NCBI RefSeq assembly: GCF_000424265.1
Contig: NZ_AUJO01000001.1
Span: 620,001 to 684,000, forward strand
Length of the DNA: 64,000 nt
Direction of reading: 5' to 3'
Source: Butyrivibrio sp. WCD3002
GTDB taxonomy: Bacteria; Bacillota; Clostridia; Lachnospirales; Lachnospiraceae
This document shows, piece after piece, positions 36,713 to 46,879 of this stretch. The notes below the pieces were generated by a model that saw only the letters and a list, made by a program, of their open reading frames with translations, was not told the DNA's origin and did no database searches. Position numbers and translations under genes: made by a program. Positions within the stretch are counted from its first letter, which is position 1. The number at the start of each line of letters is the position of its first letter.

Positions 36713-36740
36713 ATTATAACTTATTGAAATAAAATGACAA
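36713..36740 (-). promoter_or_regulatory. promoter of the VanY-like gene
   Basis: On the minus strand TTGTCA (36735-36740) is followed after 16 bases by a perfect TATAAT (36713-36718). Transcription would start near 36706, which places the usable start codon downstream of the ATG at 36708. Confidence 0.7.
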
Positions 36741-36881
36741 GAAAAAATTAAGAAATAATTAAGAAATGATTGCAGCGAAATTATATTTCTTCATTTTCAT
36801 CATTATTTTTGCCCTTTTATTGTAAAGCAGAATGAATTATGTAAAAATATAAAGAAAAATTTTATTTGACAGGAGCAGATA

Positions 36882-37979
36882 ATGGCAGGTTCAAGTTTTG
36901 GCAAAAACATCACAGTAACTACTTTTGGCGAATCACACGGCGTGGCGCTTGGTGCCGTACTTGACGGCTTTCCGGCAGGTGTTGAAATAAGCGCTGAGGA
37001 TATTCAGAAGCTTCTAGACAGAAGAAAACCCGGTACGTCTTCAGTAACTACTCCCAGAAAAGAAAATGATGAAGTAGAAATCTTATCCGGAATATTTGAA
37101 GGTAAAACCACAGGAACTCCTATCGCAATGGTCGTAAGAAATACTTCCCAGAGGTCCTCTGATTACAGCGAGATTGCATCCTACTACAGGCCAGGACACG
37201 CTGATTACTGCTTTGATCAGAAATACGGCTTTAGAGATTACAGAGGAGGCGGAAGGTCCTCGGGTCGTGAGACAATAGGCCGCGTCGCCGCAGGCGCTAT
37301 CTGCAAAAAGCTTCTTACAAATATGGGTATAAGTGTTATTGCCTATACTAAATCAATCGGTGATGTTGAAATAGATCCATCCAGATTCAGTGAGGAACAG
37401 ATTTATAAATCAGTTACCGCAATGCCTGATGCAGAGGCTGATGCAGCTGCTGTTAAGCTCATAGAAAAATGCAGAGAAGAAGGCGATTCAATAGGCGGTG
37501 TAATCGAGATTCTTATAAAGGGTATGCCCGCAGGAATCGGCGAACCCGTTTTTGATAAGCTGGATGCGCTTCTCTCCCACGCTCTTATAAGTATTGGTGC
37601 ATTTAAAGCCGTTGAAATAGGCGACGGTACTTTGGTTTCAAAGCTTAAGGGATCAGAAAATAATGATGCTTTCTGCACCTGCGGTTCTAATGTAGGAAAA
37701 GTTACCAATCACAGCGGCGGAATACTTGGCGGAATAAGTGATGGCAGCGATATTGTAATAAGAGCCCATGTAAAGCCAACACCAAGTATTTCCAAAGATC
37801 AGAAAACCGTCAATAAATCCGGGGATGAAATTGATATAAACATCAAAGGCCGTCACGACCCTGTTGTTGTTCCCCGCGCTGTTGTAGTGGCAGAGTCAAT
37901 GTGTGCTATCACAATTCTTGATCTTTTAATGGAAAATATGCACGCAAAAGCAGATTCAATTATTAATTTTTATAAATAA
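36882..37979 (+). CDS. aroC: chorismate synthase
   Basis: The FMN-dependent last step of the shikimate pathway, EPSP to chorismate. The 365-residue protein carries the family motifs [16 protein letters not shown] near the start, [14 protein letters not shown] and [16 protein letters not shown]. It ends with the usual [24 protein letters not shown] lies six bases before the ATG. It is one of three + strand genes and forms a single-gene unit with a bidirectional terminator after it. The 173-base divergent region with the VanY-like gene holds the minus-strand promoter and no clear + strand one. Confidence 0.97.
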   Translation: MAGSSFGKNITVTTFGESHGVALGAVLDGFPAGVEISAEDIQKLLDRRKPGTSSVTTPRKENDEVEILSGIFEGKTTGTPIAMVVRNTSQRSSDYSEIASYYRPGHADYCFDQKYGFRDYRGGGRSSGRETIGRVAAGAICKKLLTNMGISVIAYTKSIGDVEIDPSRFSEEQIYKSVTAMPDAEADAAAVKLIEKCREEGDSIGGVIEILIKGMPAGIGEPVFDKLDALLSHALISIGAFKAVEIGDGTLVSKLKGSENNDAFCTCGSNVGKVTNHSGGILGGISDGSDIVIRAHVKPTPSISKDQKTVNKSGDEIDINIKGRHDPVVVPRAVVVAESMCAITILDLLMENMHAKADSIINFYK

Positions 37980-38012
37980 TAATATCGATTCATTAAAAAA
38001 GCATAAAAAAAT

Positions 38013-38046
38013 CGCGGTCATTCATTTTTTCAGTTGAATGACCGCG
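38013..38046. terminator. bidirectional terminator between aroC and the lactonase gene
   Basis: CGCGGTCATTCA / TGAATGACCGCG form a 12-bp stem with A-rich and T-rich flanks between convergent genes. Confidence 0.85.
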
Positions 38047-38067
38047 TTTATTTTCTTTTAATAAATA

Positions 38068-39135
38068 TTAAAGCTTGTGGAATACAATACAGTTAGGTCT
38101 GTCTACAAGAAGCTCGGGTCCGTTCATAACAAGAGTGTTCTTATCAAAATCAACCTTGAAGAAGGTCATCGTATTTGATTCCTGATTAAGTGATACCAGA
38201 TGTCTGTTATCAGGGAAAAGACTCACATCCTTAGGATATGCTCCAGAAACAGGAAGCTCGATTTTCTTTGTAAGAAGTCCTGTTTCCTTATCTACACTGT
38301 AGATGATCGCATTGTTCTCTCCTGCAACAGAGCTTACAAGATAATTGTAATCATCGGAGAACTTAAGTGCGCTGCTGGCAACACCGATGGTATCCTGCTC
38401 TTCGGAATTCTGAACTGACTGAAGCTCTTCAAATGAAGGGATTCCGTTCTGTTCTGTATATCTATAGATATTTATACTGCACTGCTGCTCGAAAACAACA
38501 TACAGGAACTTACCATCCTTAGAGAACTGCATGTGTCTCGGAGAAGATTCCTGGTCACAGTGAATCACATCAATATCAGAAATCTTTCCATTCTCTGTAT
38601 CGAATCTGTAAACATTTACTCTGTCCATTCCAAGGTCTGCCGCCAGAAGATACTTATTATCCTTTGTCACCTTGAGGCACTGAACATGAGGAGTATGATT
38701 TCTTCCTGCAATTGTGCCAAGACCCTTATGGAATTTCTCATCTGTGATTTCTCCGATGCTTCCATCATCATTAAGTCTTAAAATTGTAACCTTACCATCA
38801 TGATAGCCTGCGCAAACAAGGAACTTGTCATTCTGATCCATGTTAATATAGCAGCCACGCATACCATTAATGGATGCTTTATTGAGGATAGTAAGACTAC
38901 CGTCTGCTTCAATATGATATGCTTCAACACCTGCATCCGTAATGGAATACAGAGTCTTGCGATCATGAGAAAGTGCAATATAAGAAGAATTGGTAATATT
39001 AACCTTCTCCTTTTCGGTCATTCGACCCTTTTCCAAATCCACGTCATAAATACGGATTCCGTAACTGTCCTTGGATCCAGACGTATAGCTGGCAACATAT
39101 GCAACATATGAATCTTTTTTAGTACTTTTTGCCAT
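38068..39135 (-). CDS. lactonase family protein (6-phosphogluconolactonase, YbhE type)
   Basis: A seven-bladed beta-propeller of the Pgl/YbhE family, 355 residues. Regular blade motifs repeat (KYLLAADLGMDRVNVY, KFLYVVFEQQCSINIYRY, PKDVSLFPDNRHLVSLN). The family hydrolyses 6-phosphogluconolactone or related lactones, but many members are uncharacterised. There is no signal peptide, so it is cytoplasmic. It is a single-gene unit with GAGGTG before the ATG and a possible extended -10 upstream. No pentose-phosphate gene is nearby to support the exact substrate. Confidence 0.85.
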   Translation of the reverse strand: MAKSTKKDSYVAYVASYTSGSKDSYGIRIYDVDLEKGRMTEKEKVNITNSSYIALSHDRKTLYSITDAGVEAYHIEADGSLTILNKASINGMRGCYINMDQNDKFLVCAGYHDGKVTILRLNDDGSIGEITDEKFHKGLGTIAGRNHTPHVQCLKVTKDNKYLLAADLGMDRVNVYRFDTENGKISDIDVIHCDQESSPRHMQFSKDGKFLYVVFEQQCSINIYRYTEQNGIPSFEELQSVQNSEEQDTIGVASSALKFSDDYNYLVSSVAGENNAIIYSVDKETGLLTKKIELPVSGAYPKDVSLFPDNRHLVSLNQESNTMTFFKVDFDKNTLVMNGPELLVDRPNCIVFHKL

Positions 39136-39170
39136 AATATCTCACCTCGTAGGTTAAAATTTATAACAAT

Positions 39171-39179
39171 ATTTTAGCA
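39171..39179 (-). promoter_or_regulatory. extended -10 element upstream of the lactonase gene
   Basis: On the minus strand TGCTAAAAT is an extended -10, about 36 bases before the start codon. The -35 (TTTATG, spacer 16) is poor. Confidence 0.35.
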
Positions 39180-39232
39180 TATATCTGTTTGTCATAAAAT
39201 AGAATTGTATATTAAATTCTATAATTTCTCGC

Positions 39233-40315
39233 TTATTTTTCAATATTTGCAAGCATACTGTAATTTTTTCTGTAATTACGATTCATTTTTGCGCAGTCAT
39301 AATATGAAAGGAATCTGCCTACTCCGAATCTTGTAACAGCTACATGCGCAATGCATCCCTTATCAAGTACAATAGCACAGGCCCTGGCTTCATCCTCATT
39401 TGCGCCGAGACAATATGCACCATCGTTATACCCAAAAACTACATTTACATTCTTCTTTATCTGAAGCTTCTGAGACGGAGAAGTGGGGATTCTGACTCCC
39501 GTTCCGATTATCTGTGCAAAGTCATCAAGTAAAGGCTTCATGTGATTTGCTCTTCTTGAAAGAGTCATAACCGCTTCCGATTTATTATGGAAAATATATT
39601 TTATGTCAGGCCTTTTGGCGTAAATCATCTTGTGAATGATTTTAGCTCTCTCCGGAGTATCCTTATCCAGATATTTGATCTCTCCGTCCTCGATATAGCT
39701 GCTATAGCCATCCTCGATGCCAAACTCAATCTCTGTTCTGCAAATATTAAAAATATAGTTCTTTGAGGCCTTTTCAAGCTTTAAGGCTTCATTTATTGCA
39801 TCATCTGGTACCCTTCCAAAGCTTAATGCCCCATGATTCGACATAATAAGACTTTTGGCTTCTGCATTTTTTAATATAGCCTTGTAAACATTATCTGCAA
39901 GCTTTTTAGTGCCGGGAAGTGCATAGTCCGCAACAGGGAAAATAAGCTTTTTATCCTTATGATCCGCTTTTAACTTACTTTTACCAAGAGCACCCACGCA
40001 GGTTGCGTAGGTCTGATGGGTGTGAATGATAAACTCAGCATCACTTCTTGCTTTGTAAACTGCGGTATGAACCATGTATTCACTGGAGGGCTTGTACTCT
40101 CCTTCAAAGCTCCCATCTGATATTGATACAACCGGAAGCATATCCGGTGTAAGATTTTCATATTTTATTCCACTGGGCGTAATGAGATAATGATCATCAT
40201 CTATCTTCGCACTTATGTTGCCCCAGGTTCTTACGATCAGCTTCTTTTCTAAAAGTGTGAGCGCAACGTCTATAATATCTTCCCGGAGCTTAGTTATTTC
40301 CTCTTTTGTTTTCAT
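39233..40315 (-). CDS. class II aldolase/adducin family protein with a second degenerate domain
   Basis: The first half (about 1-195) is a full class II aldolase domain, with Glu in SSEYMVH, the metal histidines in IHTHQTYATC, and SNHGALSFG. The family cleaves phosphorylated sugars such as fuculose- or ribulose-phosphate. The second half (about 215-345) has the same overall pattern (IIHKMIYAKRPDIKYIFHN, then HMKPLLDDFAQIIGTGVRIP) but lacks the clear metal-site histidine pair. It therefore looks like a duplicated, inactive domain. It lies six bases after proA at the end of a long run, with a weak RBS. The substrate is unknown. Confidence 0.85.
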   Translation of the reverse strand: MKTKEEITKLREDIIDVALTLLEKKLIVRTWGNISAKIDDDHYLITPSGIKYENLTPDMLPVVSISDGSFEGEYKPSSEYMVHTAVYKARSDAEFIIHTHQTYATCVGALGKSKLKADHKDKKLIFPVADYALPGTKKLADNVYKAILKNAEAKSLIMSNHGALSFGRVPDDAINEALKLEKASKNYIFNICRTEIEFGIEDGYSSYIEDGEIKYLDKDTPERAKIIHKMIYAKRPDIKYIFHNKSEAVMTLSRRANHMKPLLDDFAQIIGTGVRIPTSPSQKLQIKKNVNVVFGYNDGAYCLGANEDEARACAIVLDKGCIAHVAVTRFGVGRFLSYYDCAKMNRNYRKNYSMLANIEK

Positions 40316-40321
40316 TGATGA

Positions 40322-41593
40322 TTATGGTCTTATCTGACCGTCTCCTATTATTTCATATTTGTAAGATGTAAGCTCCTTAAGTCCCATAGGTCCTCTTGCA
40401 TGGAGCTTCTGAGTACTGATTCCAATCTCAGCACCAAAGCCAAACTGGAATCCATCAGTAAATCTAGTGGATACATTCACATAAACGCAGGCAGCATCCA
40501 CGCCAGCAAGGAATTTATCAGCGTTTTCCTTATTCTCGGTAATAATGCTTTCTGAATGTCCGGTATTATATCTGTTAATATGAGCAATTGCTTCATCTAC
40601 ACTCTTAACTGTTTTTACAGATAAAATATAATCAAGATATTCCTTGCCAAAATCATCTTCTGTAGCCTTTACAGCATCCGGAAGAAGAGTTATCGAAGCT
40701 TCATCTGCTCTCAGCTCTACCTTGTTTTCTCTCATGGCTTCCTGAAGCCTTGGCAAAAACTTATCCTTTATGTTTTCATGAACAACTAAGGATTCAGCTG
40801 AATTGCAAACTCCAATCCTCTGAGTCTTGGCATTTATTATGATGGGAATGGCTTTATCTATATCAGCATACTCATCGATGTAAATGTGGCAGTTACCGCT
40901 TCCTGTCTCAATCACAGGAATCTTACTGTTCTCACAAACCATCCTTATAAGTCCTGCGCCGCCTCTGGGAATAATAACATCTATGTACTCCCTAAGGGTC
41001 AGCAGCTCACTTACTGCGCTTCTTTCTGTAAAAGGAAGAAGCTGAACAAAATCCGGATTAAAGCCGTCTCTTTCTATTACACGTCTGATAACCTCAGTGA
41101 TAGCCTTGTTGGAATTAATGGCATCAGATCCGCCCTTTAATACAACAACATTTCCGGCCTTGAAGGTTAATGCAAAAGCATCTGCTGTAACATTTGGCCT
41201 TGATTCATAGATTATTCCGATAACGCCAAGCGGAACACTTACCTTCCTGATATTAAGACCGTTATCTAAAGTCCACTCAGATAATTTGTCACCGATAGGA
41301 TCAGGAAGCTCCGCAACCTGCTTAAGGCCTTCTGCAATATCCTTTACTCTTGCTTCATTAAGCATAAGTCTGTCCAGAAGTCCTTCGTGCATATTGTTTT
41401 TTCTGCCATTATCAAGATCGATTTTATTGGCGGCTATTATCTCATCAGCAGACGCAACAAGCTCATCTGCCACATCACAAAGAACCTTGTTTTTCTGTTC
41501 TGTCGAAAGCTTTATCAGCTCATACTTGGCGTCAAAGGCTCTTTTTCCTATTGCACTAATCTCGGTTCTAATTGCTAAAGCATTCTCACTCAT
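40322..41593 (-). CDS. proA: glutamate-5-semialdehyde dehydrogenase (gamma-glutamyl phosphate reductase)
   Basis: The second step of proline synthesis, reducing glutamyl-5-phosphate with NADPH. The 423-residue protein matches ProA. It has PLGVIGIIYESRPNVTADAFAL cofactor-region features, NVVVLKGGSDAINSN and VIETGSGNCHIYID. The catalytic cysteine lies in RIGVCNSAESLVVH. It overlaps the upstream fusion gene by four bases (ATGA). proB is 20 kb away, so the usual proBA pair is split. Confidence 0.95.
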   Translation of the reverse strand: MSENALAIRTEISAIGKRAFDAKYELIKLSTEQKNKVLCDVADELVASADEIIAANKIDLDNGRKNNMHEGLLDRLMLNEARVKDIAEGLKQVAELPDPIGDKLSEWTLDNGLNIRKVSVPLGVIGIIYESRPNVTADAFALTFKAGNVVVLKGGSDAINSNKAITEVIRRVIERDGFNPDFVQLLPFTERSAVSELLTLREYIDVIIPRGGAGLIRMVCENSKIPVIETGSGNCHIYIDEYADIDKAIPIIINAKTQRIGVCNSAESLVVHENIKDKFLPRLQEAMRENKVELRADEASITLLPDAVKATEDDFGKEYLDYILSVKTVKSVDEAIAHINRYNTGHSESIITENKENADKFLAGVDAACVYVNVSTRFTDGFQFGFGAEIGISTQKLHARGPMGLKELTSYKYEIIGDGQIRP

Positions 41594-43938
41594 AGTTTTA
41601 TTTCCCCACTGTTTGTGATGATGGCACTTACAGGCATATCCATAGCGCTCATATACGGTGTAAGATCATCATCTGTCACCTGAAAGTCGTATCCAATTGC
41701 TTTGCACTCTATCATACCATCTTGGCATTCATTAAAAAAGCAATTTATATATCTGTCGTAGAAACCTGCACCATAACCGATTCGGTTTCCTTTTCTGTCA
41801 AAAACAAGTCCCGGAAGAACTATAAGTGTCTTTTTACCAGCAAATCTGTAAACCCTGTCATCAGATAATTTTGCCGGCTCGAAAATACCGTAGGAGCCTT
41901 CAGCCATGTCGCTAAGACCGTCAATTCTGTAGAACTCCATCAGGTGTTTTTTCTTATCCATTATCTTGGGGCAATAAACGTTCTTACCCTCAGAAATGGC
42001 ATGCTCAATTATTCTGTGTGTATCAGCTTCTTCAACTGTACTGCAAAAAATAAGGATATCCTCGGCATTTTTAAAGGAATCCAAATTCGACAGTTTATCA
42101 AAGATATCCCTGTCATAGGCTTCCTTATCAGCTGCAGGCAGGCTGTTTCTGATTCCCAGCATATGTTTTCTGTAAAGGAATTTTGCACTGTGATAATGAG
42201 TTCCGATTCTTTCTGCAACCTTCATTCCATCCATGGCTGCAGAGGTTATTCCGCCTGCATAGCCTGCACCTTCGCCGCAGGGATAAAGTCCGCTTATACC
42301 AATGGCTTCCAGGTCATCATCCCTGTTGATCCTTACGGGTGATGAGGTTCTGGTCTCAACTCCGAGTAATAAGGCTTCGTCATCATCAAAGCCCTTTATC
42401 ATCCTTCCAAAGTGCTCCATACCTTCCACTATCATTTCGTTTATACTGTCAGGCAAAATCCTGTGGACCGGCGCAAATACGAAGCTGCCCTTTACGCAGG
42501 GAGTATTTCTTCCTGCGTTCTCATGTTCTTTTATCGATGCCAAAACCACATCATCGTTACCGTCCTTTTTGCACTTAGTGCCTTCCCTGAAATCATCAAG
42601 ATACTCAACAGGAATATTTCCCTGTCCGACTTCAAAGGCCTTATCCTCAAGCCTTCTTTGAAATTCCATTCCTGCAAGGACATCATCACTGCCAAAATCC
42701 TTGGTATCAACTGTAACCACAATTGCACTGTTGGCATTTTTACTGTCACGTCCCGAATAACTCATTCCGTTTACAACAAGTCTGTTTTCCTCGGAAGAAG
42801 CATTTACAACATAACCTCCGGGACACATACAGAAGGAATAAACACCATGTCCTGAAGAACTCTGCGCCGTTACCTTATAGGGTGAAGGCGGAAGACTCTC
42901 CGGCTCATCGATTCCATATTGAGATTTATTTATTATGCTTTGTCTGTGTTCAACACGAAGTCCTACAGCAAAGGCCTTCTGTTCCATGTTTATACCCTTT
43001 TCACAAAGCATGGAAAAGGTATCTCTTGCGCTGTGACCAATGGCCAGAACTACAATATCAGATAAAAATTCTCTGCTATCCTCACATCTTACACCGCGGA
43101 TTTTCTTATCATATTTTTGCTCTGCCACATTACCTGTGTCTGAAACAGCTATATCTTCAGTCAGCAGCTCCGTCACCTTTGTATCAAAGAAGTATTCGCC
43201 CCCAAGACTGATGATCCTCTTTCGCATGTTTTTCACAACCTTAGTGAGGACATCTGTTCCTATATGAGGCTTACTTTCATAGAGGATATCCTCAGAGGCG
43301 CCGTTTTCAGTGAAAATCTCTAGGCATTTATAGCCCTTGCCATCCTTATCCTTAACCATGGTGTTAAGCTTACCGTCAGAAAAAGTGCCGGCTCCGCCTT
43401 CGCCAAACTGAACATTACATTTTGTATTCAGCCTGCCGGTATCCCAAAAATCATTTACAGCCTTAACTCTTGAGTCAACATCCATTCCTCTCTCAAGAAC
43501 AATTGGGCAATAGCCGGCCTCAGCAAGCTCATAAGCGCAAAAAAGCCCCGCAGGACCTGATCCGATAATAATAGGTCTCTGTGGAGTATTATTTCTCATA
43601 AGAGATTCATCAGCCCTTCGCTCATCAGGAAATCTGTAATGTTTCTCATTTACTGTCTGAGCATTTTTGCAACCGGATTTCTTAATAACCTTATCCTCGA
43701 TAAGACCATCCCGTAAAGTAACATTTACGGAATAGATGTCGACAATTTCAGGCTTTTTCCTTGCATCTATTGAATGCTTATGAATCGAAAGATTATTTAT
43801 ATCTGACGGTGCGATTTTTAAAAGCTTTGCAGACTTCTTAATAAGATTGCTCTTTAGCTTAAGAAGTCTCTCCTTCTCATCCTGAGGAAGCTTTTCAAAG
43901 CCATTATTTGAAAATTTAATATTACTAATTCTTATCAT
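41590..43938 (-). CDS. FAD-dependent dehydrogenase (COG2509) fused to 5-formyltetrahydrofolate cyclo-ligase
   Basis: A 782-residue fusion. Residues 1-580 form an uncharacterised flavoprotein of the COG2509 type: N-terminal alpha/beta segment, FAD loop GSGPAGLFCAYELAE (126-131), CNVQFGEGGAGTFSDGKL and a C-terminal GEGAGYAGGITSAAMDG. Residues about 585-782 form a 5-formyl-THF cyclo-ligase (ATP-dependent 5-formyl-THF to methenyl-THF), with EEADTHRIIEHA, GIFEPA and the signature GYGAGFYDRY near 721. The reading frame runs through a short linker with no stop or internal start signal, so the fusion looks real. It overlaps neighbours by four bases on both sides. The fusion suggests a shared redox/one-carbon role, which is inference. 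Confidence 0.9.
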   Translation of the reverse strand: MIRISNIKFSNNGFEKLPQDEKERLLKLKSNLIKKSAKLLKIAPSDINNLSIHKHSIDARKKPEIVDIYSVNVTLRDGLIEDKVIKKSGCKNAQTVNEKHYRFPDERRADESLMRNNTPQRPIIIGSGPAGLFCAYELAEAGYCPIVLERGMDVDSRVKAVNDFWDTGRLNTKCNVQFGEGGAGTFSDGKLNTMVKDKDGKGYKCLEIFTENGASEDILYESKPHIGTDVLTKVVKNMRKRIISLGGEYFFDTKVTELLTEDIAVSDTGNVAEQKYDKKIRGVRCEDSREFLSDIVVLAIGHSARDTFSMLCEKGINMEQKAFAVGLRVEHRQSIINKSQYGIDEPESLPPSPYKVTAQSSSGHGVYSFCMCPGGYVVNASSEENRLVVNGMSYSGRDSKNANSAIVVTVDTKDFGSDDVLAGMEFQRRLEDKAFEVGQGNIPVEYLDDFREGTKCKKDGNDDVVLASIKEHENAGRNTPCVKGSFVFAPVHRILPDSINEMIVEGMEHFGRMIKGFDDDEALLLGVETRTSSPVRINRDDDLEAIGISGLYPCGEGAGYAGGITSAAMDGMKVAERIGTHYHSAKFLYRKHMLGIRNSLPAADKEAYDRDIFDKLSNLDSFKNAEDILIFCSTVEEADTHRIIEHAISEGKNVYCPKIMDKKKHLMEFYRIDGLSDMAEGSYGIFEPAKLSDDRVYRFAGKKTLIVLPGLVFDRKGNRIGYGAGFYDRYINCFFNECQDGMIECKAIGYDFQVTDDDLTPYMSAMDMPVSAIITNSGEIKL

Positions 43939-45176
43939 AGACAGCTTGCAGCCTCTCCTGCTATATAACCACTACACCATGCCCACTGCAGATTATAGCC
44001 TCCGCATCTGCCGTCAACATCGCATAGTTCTCCAACTACAAAGACTCCCGGAAGCTTATTGTACATCAGCTCATCGGTTAAGTCCCCAAGGCTTATGCCG
44101 CCTCTTGTAACCTGGGCCTTTTTATAATCCGAAACGCCGCTTATTTCAATGCGCACATCTCTGTAATTACCAAGAATGCACTTAATCATATTGGCGCCTA
44201 CATTCTTAACCTTCATGCTGCCGGAAAGCTTCATGCGTTTTAAAATCATATCATTTATATTTGAATTGCAAAACCCTGATAACAGATCCTCAAGACGTCT
44301 GTCACCGGGAAGATTGAGCATCTTATCAACAAGCTCATCAAACTGATCATTATCATAGTATGGAAAAAAATTTATAGAAGCCGTAACCGGTCGCTTCTTG
44401 GATAAATGCTCAGCCACAAGGCCTGAAGCCTGCATAACAGGTATTCCTGATATTCCGTTTGAGGTAATCTGGACCTCTCCGTATTCAGACGCAAATACTC
44501 CATCACCTATCATGAAGGAAACAGTTGCATAGGCTCTTACTCCGCTCTTTTCAGGAAGTGTGGTATCTTCCGACAAAAGTGGTACCAGCGAAGGATATGT
44601 GTCCTTAACCTTCATCCCAAGCTGCTCACAAATATAATATCCATCTCCCGTTGCTCCGCAGCTTTTGGGACCTGCAAGACCGCCTGTAGCAAGGATGACT
44701 CTGTCTGCTTCGTACTCATTCTGACTGGTTTTAACCTTAAAATGCGGCTCAGTGTCAGTGCTATCCGATATAACCTTTTTTATCTGTTCATTAAAAACAA
44801 AGGTAACACCAAGTCTTTCACATTCCTTTATGAGAACGCTGACAACAGATGATGCCTGTCCTGTTATGGGATAAAGATATCCCTCCTCACTGTCAATAAT
44901 AAGCCCAAGTGAAGTAAAGAATTCCACGGTCTGCTGTACACCGAACCTTAAGAGCCATTTCTTCATTCTGCCCTTGGAATCCTCATTAAAAGCATCGGCA
45001 GACATCTCAAAATTAGAAAGATTACATCTGCCGTTACCTGTCATGGACAGCTTTTTACCACAGCTATCCGTTTTTTCAATTATAGTTACCTGCGCGCCTT
45101 CTCTTGCGGCAGCTATAGCGGCACAAAGACCTGCAGCGCCGCCCCCTGCAATAAGAACCCTTCTCGCTGATGTCAT
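43935..45176 (-). CDS. NAD(P)/FAD-dependent oxidoreductase, HI0933/BaiN family
   Basis: The 413-residue flavoprotein has the FAD-binding start VLIAGGGAAGLCAAIAAAREG and TGNGRCNLSNF. It ends with VVGELCDVDGRCGGYNLQWAW, the family signature. Some members reduce bile acid or flavin-linked substrates, but the role here is unknown. It overlaps the fusion gene by four bases, so two flavoproteins are made in sequence. GGAGAG precedes the ATG. Confidence 0.92.
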   Translation of the reverse strand: MTSARRVLIAGGGAAGLCAAIAAAREGAQVTIIEKTDSCGKKLSMTGNGRCNLSNFEMSADAFNEDSKGRMKKWLLRFGVQQTVEFFTSLGLIIDSEEGYLYPITGQASSVVSVLIKECERLGVTFVFNEQIKKVISDSTDTEPHFKVKTSQNEYEADRVILATGGLAGPKSCGATGDGYYICEQLGMKVKDTYPSLVPLLSEDTTLPEKSGVRAYATVSFMIGDGVFASEYGEVQITSNGISGIPVMQASGLVAEHLSKKRPVTASINFFPYYDNDQFDELVDKMLNLPGDRRLEDLLSGFCNSNINDMILKRMKLSGSMKVKNVGANMIKCILGNYRDVRIEISGVSDYKKAQVTRGGISLGDLTDELMYNKLPGVFVVGELCDVDGRCGGYNLQWAWCSGYIAGEAASCL

Positions 45177-45242
45177 AAATCTCTCCGTTCCTTCAGATCA
45201 CCAGTTTTTTGTATCCATTGAGCAGCCATATCAATTAAAATC

Positions 45243-46859
45243 TTATCTATTCTCAAGTCTGTCATAAATAAGTGCAAACTGATCGCCAAAGGGCATACGC
45301 TCCAGCTCATACCTGTTAACACTTTTTATAACTATAAGCATTACCATATAAAGAAGATATGATAAAACAAGTGCAATGATCAGTGTAAGTGCTTCTCCTA
45401 TCAGATTAACAAGAAGCTTATCAATAGCCAGCGCAAGAAGTCCGGACACACCTGCAGCCAGCAGAGGCTTCAAAATTGGCCTTACAAACTCCTGCTTATA
45501 ATCGAGCATCATTCTTATCTCTATAAATCCAAGTACCGTCTCAAAAATTATCATTGCTGCAAAGGCTGCTATTGATGCATGAATGCCAAAGCTGAAGGCT
45601 GCAGACATAATAATAAGAGTAGCCATATGAGCTGCAATTCCAATAACCGCATTAAAAAGTATCAGCAACCTGTTTTTAAGCTGTACCAGTAAGAATATCT
45701 GGAACACAAGGAATACTCCGGGAATTGCCAAAGGAGCTGTAATAGCGATAATATTTACCGCAGATGAATTGGTTTTTCCAAATAAAAGTGCAGTAAATGT
45801 ACCTGCCAAAACCATAAACCATATAGTCACAGGAAAAACGAGCATTGCTTCGAAATGCACAAGATTCTGAATCTTTGCTCTTGCCACCTTATACTCACGC
45901 TTCATGATGCTTATAAAAATGCTAAACCATGACTTTGTGAAAGGTACAGTACATATAAATATGATAAATACTGTGATAGCAATAACCTGCCCGATATAAA
46001 TTCCCCAGTTGCTTATATTGTTTTCACTGGGATGAACGCTGTTTGCCACCATAAGATATACGCATTCATCCACAAACAAAAGCAGTCCGCCCTGAGCAAA
46101 TACTACCCATAAAGGAATGAGCTCACCAAGGAACCTCTGCTGTCCGGCATCCTTTATTGGTGCACTGTTTTCTGCAAGAACATGAAGTCTTCCTCTGTGA
46201 ACAAGTACCATTATCACAATAAATAAAAAGCTCACAAAGCAGCTTACAGTAATACCCAGTGCAGCTCCGATCGCGCCGTAGGCAGAAGCAATATCATCTA
46301 CATGCATAAGCGCATTTACCTTAAGCCCGTATTTATAGCCAATCCCTGAAAAAACAATTGATAAAATAAACGTAATAACTACAAGGATCAAATTTGAAAA
46401 TACGGAAACAGCTGAAAATCCCGATCCGCAAAGATAACCTCTAAGTACACCCTGAACGCTCATAAACAAAAGAATAGGTGCAATAGTAATAAGCACAAAT
46501 AGACTTCTTGATGAGTGAAATACCATCAGAGCGAAAACTCTTGAAAAGGCTGCGCATAACAGTGCCAAAACAAGGCCTGCCGCAAAGCTGATCAGCATAA
46601 GTCTCTTTACGTTACTTACCGCAATCTTCATCTGCTGTCTGTGAAGGTGACTTTTAACCATTTCCTTTGTAACAGATTCAAAGGCGATTATAAGAACGCC
46701 ATATCCCATTAGGAACATGGCAACAGGAGCTGACATAAAGCCCGCTCCCTCAGGTCCTGTTATCTTATAATAAACAACGCACAGAACCATCATCATACAT
46801 ATAGATAAAAATCCGGATGCCATGACGACATCTGGTCTTATTTTCATACTTTTTTCCAT
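45243..46859 (-). CDS. MATE/SpoVB-like membrane flippase
   Basis: The protein of about 538 residues has about 12-14 membrane helices and the general layout of polysaccharide-lipid flippases (MurJ, SpoVB, Wzx; MOP superfamily). The C-terminus is basic and cytoplasmic. The substrate cannot be told; a lipid-linked wall precursor is a likely type. The frame can start at a TTG at 46883 overlapping ybeY, but the ATG at 46859 is preceded by GGTGGAG, though closely, so I prefer it. It sits in the ybeY-to-proA run. Confidence 0.8.
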   Translation of the reverse strand: MEKSMKIRPDVVMASGFLSICMMMVLCVVYYKITGPEGAGFMSAPVAMFLMGYGVLIIAFESVTKEMVKSHLHRQQMKIAVSNVKRLMLISFAAGLVLALLCAAFSRVFALMVFHSSRSLFVLITIAPILLFMSVQGVLRGYLCGSGFSAVSVFSNLILVVITFILSIVFSGIGYKYGLKVNALMHVDDIASAYGAIGAALGITVSCFVSFLFIVIMVLVHRGRLHVLAENSAPIKDAGQQRFLGELIPLWVVFAQGGLLLFVDECVYLMVANSVHPSENNISNWGIYIGQVIAITVFIIFICTVPFTKSWFSIFISIMKREYKVARAKIQNLVHFEAMLVFPVTIWFMVLAGTFTALLFGKTNSSAVNIIAITAPLAIPGVFLVFQIFLLVQLKNRLLILFNAVIGIAAHMATLIIMSAAFSFGIHASIAAFAAMIIFETVLGFIEIRMMLDYKQEFVRPILKPLLAAGVSGLLALAIDKLLVNLIGEALTLIIALVLSYLLYMVMLIVIKSVNRYELERMPFGDQFALIYDRLENR

Positions 46860-46879
46860 GACTCCACCCAAAAAACGCC

